DNA of 64,000 bases from positions 1 through 64,000 of the forward strand of contig JAKJHU010000303.1 in assembly GCA_022316685.1 (NCBI GenBank), in the 5' to 3' direction. The DNA comes from Progne subis subis. Lineage: Eukaryota; Chordata; Aves; Passeriformes; Hirundinidae. Position numbers and translations under genes: made by a program. This document shows positions 1 to 10,569 of this stretch, piece after piece. Within the stretch, counting starts at the first letter, position 1; the number at the start of each line of letters is the position of its first letter. The notes under the pieces were generated by a model. The model did not search any database. It was not told the DNA's origin and saw only the letters and a list, made by a program, of their open reading frames with translations.

Positions 1-1271
1 CACAGGATGAGTCTGCAAGGTGCTCTGTAACAACAGGCACTGTTAGCTGTTATCCAGTGCGTAAGGACTACAGACCATCTGCTTCAGATTCTCCTCATAA
101 GGCAATCTGTTCTTGTTTTGTATGATGCAGCTCTCTTAAACCTCTATTACACTATATCTGCCTGAGCATTCACCCAGATGTTTGCTAAAAAATTTCTGTT
201 CCAGCTGAAAAGCACAGGGTACGCTATGCCCTCAGCAATAGCAGTAGATAAATGGACATATACACTTCAGGAGCAGAAGCAACATTAATCTATGACAAAC
301 ATAGGTGTGAAAATACAGAAATCCAGAAATCTCACAGTTGCACAGCCCCCACATCTCCACTCGGTTCTGCAGAATGGCATCAAAAAATGCACAGGTACTG
401 AGACAATGAGCTGGTGCTGCGCTTATTTGTCAGTCGGCAGAGCTGTGGGAGGCAGGAATTAAAGGTGATTTTGGAACGGGAAGAGGAAAGGCAAAGAAAA
501 ATTCCAGATGGAGACAGAGTGGCACAGCTCTGCTGACCCAAGCAGAACAGGGAACAAGTTGCAAATTACTGTGAAAAAAGAATTTTGTAAAAGGAAACTG
601 TGCTATATAGGCATTAGTGTTCTTTCCACAGCACAGAGTTTAGAACATGAATATACATCTGATCTAAATATTCTTGCAAAGTGTTAGGAAAAAATCCTTT
701 ACGTCTGGTTATTTACACAAACATTCCCATGAATGAATAAAAACCCCACACAACTACATGTATCATTAGGCAAGATACTCTGTAGATTCTCACATTAACA
801 CTTGCATAATTATATATGATACTTCTATACACATAGATTTTTTTCTCCATTTGCTTCTTTAAAACTCCCAAAATGTAATGAAATTCTCTTTAAAACTGCA
901 GAGACTGCTTCATGCCTAAGCAAGACATTATTTACTCGCTCACAGTTATCTTTTCCCTGTTAGTCATCAAGGCATTAATTGCTTATCCAAACTTGAAACA
1001 GTTCACGAGCCACTCTGAAGGAAAATAAATATTAATGAGCCAATTTCAATGAAATTCATGTCCTCTGCCTCGTAAAGCTGAAAGAATGTATTTATTACAT
1101 GTCAGAATTAAGTCGTGATACCTAATAAATGGGAAAATGTGAAATATACTGAGTAGATCACCATGTTGCAAGGGATCATTGCTTTTTAGTCTTATTTGAC
1201 CGAATTAGTGATCAAAGAGAAGAAGCACTGGTCAATTTTAACTGAGAAAGTAGGTGAAAGGGATGCCTAGG
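1..1271. other. Non-coding, AT-rich unique sequence
   Basis: I see no long open frame, splice-flanked exon, RNA gene or tandem repeat here. It is ordinary AT-rich intergenic sequence. Confidence 0.6.
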
Positions 1272-1336
1272 TGTGCTGGCTTGAAAGCAAAACTAGCGTG
1301 AGACTCCAAGTCAGAAAAAAACAATTTAATAGGAGG
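1272..1336 (+). repeat. Possible 5' fragment of an unrelated LTR, abutting the provirus
   Basis: The segment opens with TGTGCTGGCTTG and runs to a purine-rich end (AATAGGAGG) immediately before the provirus LTR. It looks like the first bases of another avian LTR family. No continuation is seen beyond the other end of the provirus. This rests on recognition only and the call is weak. Confidence 0.25.
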
Positions 1337-1837
1337 TGTGAGACGTTAATTTTGAGGAACTAAGGATTTTTAGGAAAGTTAAGATAATAAGTTGCTGAAT
1401 TAGCTGAAGTAGATAGGTAATCTTTGTTCGCAGTTAACAGAAGCCGGATCTCAGATAAGCTACCCCGGATCTTGTAACTCATTTCTTGTCAGGTTTATGT
1501 TTATGTAGTTGTGCTTGTAATGAAAAACAAAACGTGGTAAATAGGACATAAGATAGCTGCAGATTTCCTGCTTAAAGGACCCATTGAACACAGAAAACTG
1601 TAAGGTCTACCAAGGAATCATTTCTCACAATGCATTGAAAAGGTAGAAAGGTCAGGACGGAAGACTCATCTTACTTCTCATTTTGGGTGACCCCTCCCCA
1701 GAATAGACCCCTGACTCATTTTAAGAAACAAAGTACGCATGCTTAATAGCCTTTTTGCCAATTAGCATACGAAGCGAGGAATGGGAGGTGACAGGGGTAT
1801 GAATATGCATTTGTATTTTGGATATTCAACACTTTTG

Positions 1838-1847
1838 TAAATAAAAG
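1838..1847 (+). promoter_or_regulatory. LTR TATA-like box
   Basis: The sequence TAAATAAAAG lies 74 bp before the LTR poly(A) signal, the right place for the proviral core promoter. The same box is present in the 3' LTR at about 11648. Confidence 0.6.
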
Positions 1848-1911
1848 GCTTTGTAATTACCTGTGAATTTGCAGTGCGAATTAGGGAAATATCCGCGTGC
1901 TGCCCGGCCGT

Positions 1912-1917
1912 AATAAA
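1912..1917 (+). promoter_or_regulatory. LTR poly(A) signal AATAAA
   Basis: A canonical hexamer in the expected R/U5 position. The copy in the 3' LTR at 11724-11729 would end proviral transcripts. Confidence 0.65.
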
Positions 1918-2014
1918 CATACACTTTCTAACTTTAAACTGTTAGAGAGTTTTTGTCCGTCACAGTTGGGTATCGATACTAGATCAATACCCATCTTTCT
2001 TTAATAAGTCATTT

Positions 2015-2032
2015 TGGCGAGCCAGCCAGGAG
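2015..2032 (+). other. Primer-binding site, tRNA-Arg type
   Basis: The 18 bases TGGCGAGCCAGCCAGGAG lie 3 bp after the 5' LTR. They are the reverse complement of the 3' end, CCA included, of vertebrate tRNA-Arg (ACG anticodon family) as I know it. Reverse transcription would have been primed here. Confidence 0.85.
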
Positions 2033-3618
2033 ACTGCTCTCTCTGGCCGTGGGGCCAGCGGGGTCCAGGACCCCTCTGGGCGCCCACCCGGAATTTTCTG
2101 GGAAGAGGGCTCCTGCGGTCCTGCTGACCACCCGGGGAAAGACCACAACCTGCTGGAACTACGACAAAAGGTATGTTTATATTTGAAAAGAGGTACCTTG
2201 GTATAGGCGGTTGGTAAGACACTGAGAGACGTCTGTGCACAACATACGCCTCTTGGGTTTGTTTGTAAGTTGTGACAGCTCTGCGGAGCCTGGTGTCAGT
2301 GGTTTGGTAGTCCGTGTCCCGTAGTGGGGACAGCGGTAACCGGTTTTTTGTTGTGCATCTTGCAGTTTAAAGATGACCGGTAGTCCGTGTCCGTGAGGGG
2401 CAGCGGCGGCAGTGAAATAACCGGTGTTGTTGTTGTGTATTAGGAGCAGTGGTGGCTCCGGTTAGAGTTTGTGTTTAAAGGTACCTTGACAATCCATAAT
2501 CCGAGTGGCGAGCCCGTTCTGGGACGCGAAGGGTCCCGTTGTGGGTCGCAGAAAATCCCGATTGCGGCCCCGAGTGCGCTGGGTGTGCGTGGTGTGAACG
2601 GATCCGTTTTGTTTGTGCTCTCGTGGTTTTGTGCGTTTGTGTCTTCAGGTGTGGTGCACGTATGTATCGTGGTCTGTGAGAGTTTGTATTGTAAGCGTTT
2701 TGATTTGTGTGATTTTGGAGTGTGTTAGTAACCTGTGTAAATGTTTTTAGGAGCTTTGCAAGCTTGAAGTTGTAAAAGCCTTTTGAATTCCCCGCCTGAG
2801 CAGCGGAGGGATCCCTCTGTTTGAGAGAGCAGAAGGATTTAAAGTGTTTTTGTTGTATCCAGATTGTGTGCTGGAGGAGAATTAGACTGTGTGTGAGCTT
2901 GAACAGCGTGTGCTTTTGGCAACAAGATTTTGCTGACGTTTTGTTAGGTGAAAAAAGCATTTGTGTAAGTTTAAATTGTTTATTTTTTGAGCTAAAAGGT
3001 GCAAGCGGCGTAAGGCAGTTTGAAGCCTGAGCCAGCCCCAGCAATCGGGGGGGTGATTTGTTTCCCTAACCGCGGGGGAATCCAGGCTCTACAGCCTCGG
3101 GCTGCGTCTCTAAACTCCCTGTAAAACCCTAAGAAGTTCTTTTGGCGAGTGAGTGTTTTAGTTAAAGGGGAAAAAAGTTTTTTGCTTGTGTTGAGGCTCA
3201 CAGTTGCTAGAGTGTGTGGTAATATTTTCAAGTCCTGGTGGTGCAGTCCCTAACCACAGAGTGAGGGCAGCGAGTGGGATCAGGGTTACCCCCCCACCTC
3301 CTTCTCACGGAGGGATTTCTGTGTGGTGTCCCGGCTGAAATCCACAGGATTTTTCGGCGAGACCTTGTTGAAGCTTCTGGTGGAGTGTGTTTGGGGTCGT
3401 GAGGGACCCCTGGCTATTTTCTTTGCGAGCCTAAAACGGTTGGTGTTTGGAGTTGGGTCTCCCTAAGAAAAGGCTTTGATTGTGTGCAGAAAGCAGAGAG
3501 CCCAGAACCTATGCCCAGAGCTAGCAGAAATAGCCGAGAATTTTTTGGTGCTGAGTTACTCAATTGAAGTAGTCTACTTTGTGTTTTGTAACATCTTGGA
3601 CCAAAAGGGATTCTAAAC
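2033..3618 (+). other. Proviral 5' leader (untranslated, packaging region)
   Basis: A long leader of about 1.6 kb separates the primer-binding site from the gag start. It contains a strong splice donor match (AAAAG|GTATGT, GT at 2171-2172), the likely donor for spliced env mRNA. It also holds two imperfect copies of a segment beginning GGTAGTCCGTGTCC at about 2306 and 2379. I find no convincing coding frame: the open frames on both strands here lack recognisable domains. Confidence 0.7.
2166..2176 (+). promoter_or_regulatory. Candidate proviral major splice donor
   Basis: AAAAG followed by GTATGT fits the donor consensus closely and lies about 140 bp after the primer-binding site, as in other simple retroviruses. 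The acceptor before env is not identifiable with confidence. Confidence 0.5.
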
Positions 3619-5269
3619 ATGGGGGCAAATGAGAGCAAAGAGATTCCCAGAGAAAGCCCTTTAGGCTGTATCTTAACACACTGGAAAGAACTGGTGGGCT
3701 GTGGTGGTACCGAAACTAAGAGGGAGCTTGCTAAGCTTTGTACACAATGGTGGCCATTATATAAACTTGATGAAGGTGTGAAGTGGCCAGTAACCGGTAC
3801 ACTGGACTATGAGACATTATTACAATTGATGCTTTTCCTTCGGCGTGAACAAAAGTGGCAAGAAGTAGCTTATGCTGATATGTTTTTCACTCTCAGGAAT
3901 CATCCGAGTGGCAAAGGGATTGTGGAATGAGGTCACCATCTGATCCTTTAGTATTAGCCCTTGAAAAGGATAATAAAACTACTAGAGGGAAGCCCAAACG
4001 GTGTTGTAGTACCTGCTCGATAAATCAGAGGTGCACCCATCCTGACAAAGTATACCAAGCAGAGGCTTTGGAACAAGAGACAGAAGACATACTTAAGCTA
4101 CCCCCTAGGAGGCAGGAAAGGAGGAGGGTGGTGGGGGACGCAAATTCAGAACCATCATTGACTCCAACCTCCCCCACTTCATCTTTAGCTTCATCTTCCT
4201 TTGGGAGGACAGCAATTGAGGTAGGGGTTTCTCCAACCACTCCTAAACCCCGGGAACCACCCAAATTTTATCCACCACTGCCTAGCAGTGACAGTGAGTG
4301 GGATGAACCTGAAGCCCTCCCACCAGGTCCTAAGATTCCCTCACAAGGACCTATAGCATCAAGGACCCAAAAACAAACCAGAGAGGTCATACAAGCACCT
4401 CTAAGACAAGTAATAACCTCTGATGGGGAAACAAAACTGATTAAAGTTCCCTTTTCCTCAATTGATTTAGAAATCGGGAAAGGATTGCTAAGGGCTATCG
4501 AAGTGATCCAATAGGGGTTGCTAAGAAAATGAAGTTTATCATTAAGCAGCATTCACCTGATTGGGCAGATCTGCAACTGCTACTTGATGCCTTAACAGAA
4601 ACTGAGAAGCAATTAGTTTTGAAAGTAGCTGGGGATCTGGCTGAGGATGATTGTAGGACAACACAGGAGGATGTTAAAGATGTATTTCCCCTTCAAGACC
4701 CAGGTTGGGATCCTAATGATGATGAGGAGTTAGGACGGTTAAAGAGATACCAAGAACTGATAGTAAAAGGGCTAGAAAGAGCAATCCCCAAAACCATAAA
4801 CTGGTCAGCCTTCTATGCTATCAAACAGGGCCCCTCTCAAACACCTTCTGAATTTCTAGGTCACCTGCGAGACGCAATGCGCCGACACACCACCCTGGAT
4901 CCTGGATCTGATGAAGGAACGCAGCAATTAATAAATTTATTTTTAGGACAATCCACAGGAGATATCAGGCGGAAACTCCAGAAGATCCGGGGTCCAAACA
5001 GCCGGAATTTAGAAACTTTATTAGATGAGGCCTGGAGAGTTTTTAGTAACCGGGAAGAAGGGTATAAACAAGGGATGAAGAAACTAGCAGCAGCAGTAAA
5101 AGAAGGAGAAAAAGGAAAACATGGGCAAGGTCCACCAAGACAAGGACCACCCCGACTAGGAAAAGATCAATGTGCGTTCTGTAAGAAATTTGGTCACTGG
5201 AAAAACCAGTGCCCAGAATTAAGAAAGGGTAATGTACATAGAAAAGGTGATCAGAAAAAGAAAAAGTAG
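3619..5269 (+). pseudogene. gag: gag (matrix, capsid, nucleocapsid), broken by two frameshifts
   Basis: Gag would form the virion shell. The start at 3619 encodes MGANESK, a glycine-2 myristoylation signal with serine at position 6. It is followed by a matrix-like domain with the HWKEL and WP spacing typical of gammaretroviral matrix. A first frameshift lies near 3905-3925. A proline/serine-rich segment (about 4080-4400) follows, then the start of capsid. A second frameshift lies near 4470-4490. The third open stretch (from 4529, in frame further back) holds the capsid C-terminal region with the major homology region (about 4830-4990), a basic linker, and one zinc knuckle CAFCKKFGHWKNQC (about 5170-5212). 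Translation would end at TAG 5267-5269. As it stands only the first 103 codons are readable from the start codon. Confidence 0.88.
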
Positions 5270-5783
5270 TTGCTCATGTAAAAGATGACTGAAGGGGACT
5301 GGAGGGCCCTACCCTAGGGGACCCTCTGGTTATAGTTAAACTGGGGAACAAAGAAAAAGAAGTGAAATTTTTAATAGACACAGGGGCAACATTTTCAGTG
5401 TTAAATAAGGCCCTAATACCTGTAACCAATGACTATGTTATAGTAAAGGGGGCAACTGGTCAATCTGAAAGAGCTTATTTTTGTAAGCCATTGAAGTATA
5501 AATTGGGAAAACAGTGGGGCATCCACCGATTTTTATACATGCCTAATGCTCCGTCTGCACTTTTGGGCAGAGATTTGCTAGAGCAGCTGGGAGCAAGAAT
5601 AATATTCAAAAATGGGGAAATTAGTTTGGATGTAAAGGATCAACAATATGTAGAACTGTTAAGCTTAATGCTAATAATCAAAGAAATTGAAGTGGTAAGT
5701 GAAAAGGAAAATTTTAGGAAAATAATGGATCAAGTATGTCCAGGAGTGTGGGCCTCCAATATACCAGGAAAGCAAAGAATGCA
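5263..5783 (+). pseudogene. pro: pro (retroviral aspartic protease), defective
   Basis: The protease cuts Gag and Pol precursors. The active-site signature LIDTGA lies at about 5371-5388, and a conserved LLGRDLLEQLGA segment follows near 5560-5600. The protease frame is -1 relative to gag and overlaps the gag end. It meets a TGA at 5290-5292 upstream of the active site, so it cannot be reached by simple frameshifting or by readthrough of the gag TAG alone. The frame then stays open to 5826, but homology switches frame near 5765-5775 where reverse transcriptase begins. Confidence 0.85.
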
Positions 5784-6732
5784 CTACCAGTGCAAATCAG
5801 GCTTAAAGAAGGAGGACCGCCAGTAAGGGTTAAACAATACCCCCTAAAGAAAGAAGATATAGAAGGGGTTAGCCCAATTATTGAGAACTTTCTGCAACTA
5901 GGACTACTGAGAGAGTGTCAATCTGATTTTAATACTCCTATTCTGCCAGTAAAGAGACCTGATGGGTCATACAGATTAGTACAAGATTTAAGGGCTGTTA
6001 ACAAGGTAACTGAAGACTTGTATCCAGTGGTTGCCAATCCCTACACCTTGTTAACCCGTTTAACACCTGAACTAACTTGGTTTACTGTTCTAGATCTAAA
6101 GGATGCTTTCTTTTGCCTCCCTCTCCATGAAGCCAGCCCGAAAATTTTTGCATTCGAGTGGGAAAGCCCTAAAACTAGAGAAAAACTCAGCTCACATGGT
6201 GTGTGTTACCACAGGGGTACAAGAACTCCCCCACTATATTTGGGGAACAGCTTGCCAAGGATTTAGAGTCCTGGGAACCTCCACCAGGAGACAGTTACTC
6301 CAGTATGTGGATGATCTCTTAATAGCCACCCGGACCCAGGAGACATGCGTGGACTGGACGGTAAGCCTCCTAAACTTTCTAGGCCTGCAGGGATATCGAG
6401 TATCCCAGAAGAAAGCCCAAATGGTGAGGCAAACATCATTTACCTGGGTTATGAAGTGAGTGCTGAACAAAGGACTCTGGGGCAGGATTGCAAGGAAGCA
6501 ATATGCCAGACCCCAAAACCTCAGACCGTGAAAGAACTAAGAACCTTTTTAGGCATGACAGGGTGGTGCATGACTGTGGATTTATAACTATGGGTTGCTC
6601 GTTAAACCTCTGTATGCCTTGATCATGGAAGGGAGCAGAGATCTTCAGTGGACGAAAGATGCAACCCGAGCCTTCGACCAACTAAAGAAAGCCCTTATGT
6701 CAGCTCCAGCCCTGGGACTTCCAGACCGGGAG
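5765..6732 (+). pseudogene. pol: pol, reverse transcriptase domain, multiple frameshifts and 3' deletion
   Basis: This is the polymerase domain that copies genomic RNA into DNA. Fingers and palm motifs are readable: LVQDLRAVN, then LDLKDAFFCLPL with the first catalytic aspartate (about 6091-6125). The YVDD box is at 6304-6315. A conserved ELRTFLGMTGWC segment (about 6532-6570) and the thumb segment ending ALGLPD (about 6700-6727) follow. These pieces lie in different frames: shifts occur near 6180, 6290, 6430 and 6570. A short stretch between 6182 and about 6290 is in the third frame and has no start codon. After the thumb the sequence jumps straight to the tail of the connection domain, implying an internal deletion. 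Confidence 0.88.
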
Positions 6733-7325
6733 TATGGGAGAACCAGTGATCCATGACTGCCTGGAGACCATTGAAGCCACCTACTCGAGCCGCCCAGATC
6801 TGAAGGACACCCCGCTTGAGGATGCTGAGACCTGGTTTACTGGTGGAAGCAGCTATGTCGTCAGTGGAAGAAGGCACGCTGGGTATGCGGTTACCACAAG
6901 CAAAGAGGTAATAGAGTCTGAACCATTACCAACTAATACATCTGCACAGAAGGCTGAAATAATTGCCTTAATCCGAGCCCTAGAGCTGGCAAAAGGAAAA
7001 GAGATCAACATCTACACAGACTCAAGGTATGCATTCGGAGTGGTTCATGCTCACGGAGCCATCTGGAAGGAAAGAGGACTGCTGAATTCACAAGGCAAGA
7101 GTATTAAACATGCACAAGAGATACTGAGGCTATTAGATGCCATACAGCTACCTGAGAGAGTAGCCATAGTGCACATCAAGGCACACCAAAAAGTGAGCTC
7201 TGAATTGGAAGAAGGGAATATGCTGGCGGACAGAGAGGCAAAAGAAGAAGCAAAAGGTGAGGTACCTGATAAGGCTGTTGAGGCAGCATTGATTCCAGTT
7301 TCTATTCTAGAAAAGTTTCTATTGA
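6733..7325 (+). pseudogene. pol: pol, RNase H domain with a lost catalytic aspartate
   Basis: RNase H removes the RNA strand of the RNA-DNA hybrid. The open stretch from 6734 starts within the end of the connection region (HDCLETI) and continues into RNase H. The glutamate motif KAEIIAL, the aspartate motif IYTDSRYAF, the histidine segment HIKAHQK and the final ADREAK aspartate are all present. The first metal-binding aspartate, expected in FTDGSS, is replaced by glycine (FTGGSS, codon GGT at 6842-6844), which should abolish activity. A frameshift near 7315-7325 leads into integrase. Confidence 0.87.
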
Positions 7326-8475
7326 AGGTAAGCCAGTGTACAATAAGAAAGATAAGAAACTTATCAAGGTAGAAAAGGCAAGCTATAACCAGGAGGGATG
7401 GGCTGTAACAGAAGAAGGGAAACTTGTAGTACCCTCCTATTTGTTGTGGTCATTAGTACAGAGGGAACATGAGAAAACACACAGGGGAATAGATGCCCTG
7501 TATAACCATTTGAAAGAAAGAATCATGGCCAGGAAATTGCAGGGCACAGTGATACAAGTAACTCGTCAGTGTAGTCTTTGCCTCCAAACTAACCCTAAAA
7601 ATACCCCAAAGCCTAAAGTGGGACAGTTTGGGAAAGGTTGTGGACCTGGGCAACACTGGCAAATTGATTTTACAGAACTGCCCAGGAAGGGAGGGTATCG
7701 TTACCTATTGGTGTTAACTGACGCCTTTTCAGGATGGCCAGAAGCCTTTCCTGCCAGGACAGCTAAGGCCCGAGAGGTGACCAAAGCACTGTTGCAAGAG
7801 ATAATGCCATGATTTGGAGTTCCAGCCACCATATCCTCAGATAGGGGACCACACTTTATTTCGAAAATTGTGCAGCAAGTAAGTCACCACCTGGGAATAG
7901 ACTGGGAATTGCACACCCCATACCACCCTCAATCTAGTGGCCAGGTGGAAAAGATGAACCATTCGATTAAACAACAAATTGTGAGATTGGGGCAAGAAGC
8001 AAATTTGCCCTGGCCTCAAGCTCTCCCATTGGCCTTGTTGAGAATTCGGACAAAACCAAGGGCAAAGGAGAAACTAAGCCCTTTTGAAATATTGTATGGA
8101 AGGCCATATGCAGTTCAAGGGGGAACAGCACCCATTCAAGTAGGGGAAGAAACCCTCCATGGATATATGGTGGCCCTAAATAAACAACTTAGAGAAATTG
8201 AGAAATATGTGGCTGGAACTCAAAACAGAGAACTCGGTGGGCCAGTACATGATGTACAACCTGGGGATTATGTGTATGTTAAGTCTTTTGCAGAAGAAAC
8301 CTTAGAACCACAGTGGGAAGGACCATTCCAGGTGCTCCTCACTGCCTTCACTGCAATCAAGATCAAGAAGGCCTGGATCCATCACTCCCGAGTGAAGAAA
8401 GCCCCAGAGGGAATTTGGAAGGCCACACCAGGCGATAACGAACTGAAGCTGAAGCTCACTCGGAACAATGAATAA
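7316..8475 (+). pseudogene. pol: pol, integrase domain interrupted by a TGA stop
   Basis: Integrase joins viral DNA to host DNA. The N-terminal zinc-binding HHCC motif is visible (REHEKTH, then CSLCLQ). The catalytic core has IDFTELP (first Asp), SSDRGPHF (second Asp) and SSGQVEKMN (Glu). The C-terminal segment contains a PGDYVYVKS stretch and WEGPFQVLL. The frame is constant from about 7325 to 8475, except for TGA at 7810-7812, which sits before [12 protein letters not shown]. This is a likely CGA-to-TGA change at a CpG. The domain ends at TAA 8473-8475, just before env. Confidence 0.9.
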
Positions 8476-8501
8476 ATGGACTAAGAGTTATTTTGGACAT
8501 T

Positions 8502-10548
8502 ATGTGGAAAGTTATAACTATTGTAGTAATTACCTTAACCATAACAGGAGTCAACACAATACCACAAAGGTATAATGTGACTGGGATATACCAGTGCCAA
8601 GGAAGAGCTTATGATCCTTACTCTCGTAAGGCTTTAAACAAGATACTAAAAGTCACAAATGCAAGCTTGTTGGGAAGGAAGAAATGTTTGGGGATGTAAG
8701 TATGCATTTGTACAGGATGGGTTCTACGAGGCTTACCATCTACCCATGAAACTCATCAGGGTCAATCCTGAATGCTGTGATAAATGCTTGAGTACATGTC
8801 TAGAGTTTAGGCTCAAAATAGAGGGGTGTGCGATAAGGGGGTATGACATTGACTTTAACATCACTCAGGTATGTACTGAGTACCATAAGAACCAGACCAA
8901 GATCACTCCACCAGTGCCAAGAAAGGCTGTGATCACCAAGGTGCCAGCTATTCCAGAAGTGGAGGAACAAATAACTCCTGTAGTTACCAAAATTGGGCCA
9001 TATGCTGTTAAGAAGACAGGAGTTCAGAAGCTGATAGTTAACCCAAAGTGGTCTTTAAAACGAGTAGAAATGGGAGTACAGGTAAATGCTTCACACGTTC
9101 GGCCAGAATGTGCCCCATTTCTCAGGAACTCCTTTATGGAGTGGACTACTTGGCTTCAAAAAAGTATGCCTCCCAATTTTAGGAACAAGAGGAATCTCAC
9201 TGGATTGCTCGGAACAGGACTGGGAGTGCTGAACACGATCGATTCAGAAGTGTTACTAAATAAATTAACCACAATAGGGAGCGATTTAGTCAAACTACAA
9301 CAACCTTTGCAATCCTCTCTACTAGCCCTAGGTAACAATCACTGGAAATTGACCAAGATATTACCAGAATGGGAAGACACAGAGGAGCGAGATCATGAAG
9401 TAATAATTAACGCACTAGGCACAGCTAGTGAAAGCATCTCGTTGGCCCTAGGGTGTACTCAGGCACAACTGTGGATGCAATCAGTGGCTGCCGCAGTTAT
9501 CAGGGAAGACGGAGAAGGAATATTCCCTGCTGAAATTCACAAAATTGTCTGGGATAATGCCTCTGATGTGGAGAGGGAACTTCAGTCTTGGTGGGTGTTG
9601 GTCAATTTCACCTATAACCCTGTGACTAGTGTAGTGACAGCCTTTGTTTTAACTATACACGATGCCTCAGTGGACTTAATACACCCAATAGTCCCCTTAG
9701 GATTAAACCATGAGGGAACTGTATTGTACCCTTCTGAACACAGAATGTGGGCACGAGAAATTAAAGGAAAGTGGCAAACTATGAATCTAGAGCCCTGTAC
9801 TGTGAGGAGACAACTAGGATACATATGTGAAGGGACATTAGAGGGTGACAAAGACACTTGTTTGGACACAAACCAAAGTATTTGTCACTTTGAAACACAT
9901 CCAGGCAAACAGACAACTTCACTTGTGTATATAGGACAAGGTTGTGTCTGTCTCAGGACAGCATGCCCCATCGTAAAGATAGACAACCAAATTGTGAATG
10001 AGACTCAATTCAATTTGTCTGTTTGCAATTTTGTTAGAATTAAGGGATGTGATTTTTCCTATTGGGTACCTGTAATGTCACATCAATATATAAAAGCCAA
10101 CTTAGCCACTGTGCAGAAGATACTGCCTGTGCCCATAGGGATGAATTTGACTTTAGTTGCTCAATTGTTGAAACATCATGAATCGAGAGAAATGTTAAAA
10201 GAGATTAGAGATGAAGGGAAAAAGACATTAATTACTATACACCATGACACAGAGACCATCAAAGGAGTTTTTAAAAGGCTTGAGGAACATTTGTCTCATC
10301 ATTGGCGGGATGTGCTTTTTGGGTGGTCACCAACAGCAACCGGAATATTGAATACCTTAATCCACCCTATAGTTGTGTTGCTTATTTTGGTCAGCGTAAG
10401 TTTAGTGTTATCCATTGTAATACTTGTTTGGAATTGGAGGATGCTACGACAAGTGGCAGCTTTAACATCACTGTCAAAGGCGTATGGCTTGGCCTTGAGA
10501 GACACTAGCTGTACAGCTTGGATAGATGAGGAAGATTCTGTATACTGA
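8502..10548 (+). pseudogene. env: env (surface and transmembrane glycoprotein), one early frameshift, otherwise open
   Basis: Env mediates receptor binding and membrane fusion. The ATG at 8502 begins a hydrophobic signal peptide. Around 8655-8690 the frame shifts, and the rest is open for about 625 codons to TGA at 10546-10548. The surface part has many cysteines and N-glycosylation sites. A furin-type RNKR site lies at 9181-9192, followed by a glycine-rich fusion peptide (GLLGTGLGVL). The transmembrane subunit is about 450 residues, much longer than the roughly 230-residue surface subunit, with a CX7C pair near 10022-10050. A membrane anchor lies near 10365-10430, with a short cytoplasmic tail. 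I see no typical gammaretroviral CX6CC motif. Whether any product is made from an internal start is unknown. Confidence 0.88.
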
Positions 10549-10569
10549 GTAAAAGAATTTACTCATTTC

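Larger units (their letters stand above)
1339..2011 (+). repeat. 5' LTR of the provirus
   Basis: This 673 bp LTR runs from TGAGACG to AATAAGTCA and is bounded on the right by the primer-binding site. It holds an AP-1 consensus TGACTCA (1712-1718), a TATA-like TAAATAAAAG (1838-1847) and an AATAAA poly(A) signal (1912-1917), which place U3, R and U5. It matches the 3' LTR along its whole length once the nested insertion there is removed. It lacks that insertion. Confidence 0.93.

Noticed and set aside
2475..3044. 189-codon minus-strand frame in the proviral leader
   Set aside because: It is antisense to the leader, has no known domain, and is low in complexity.
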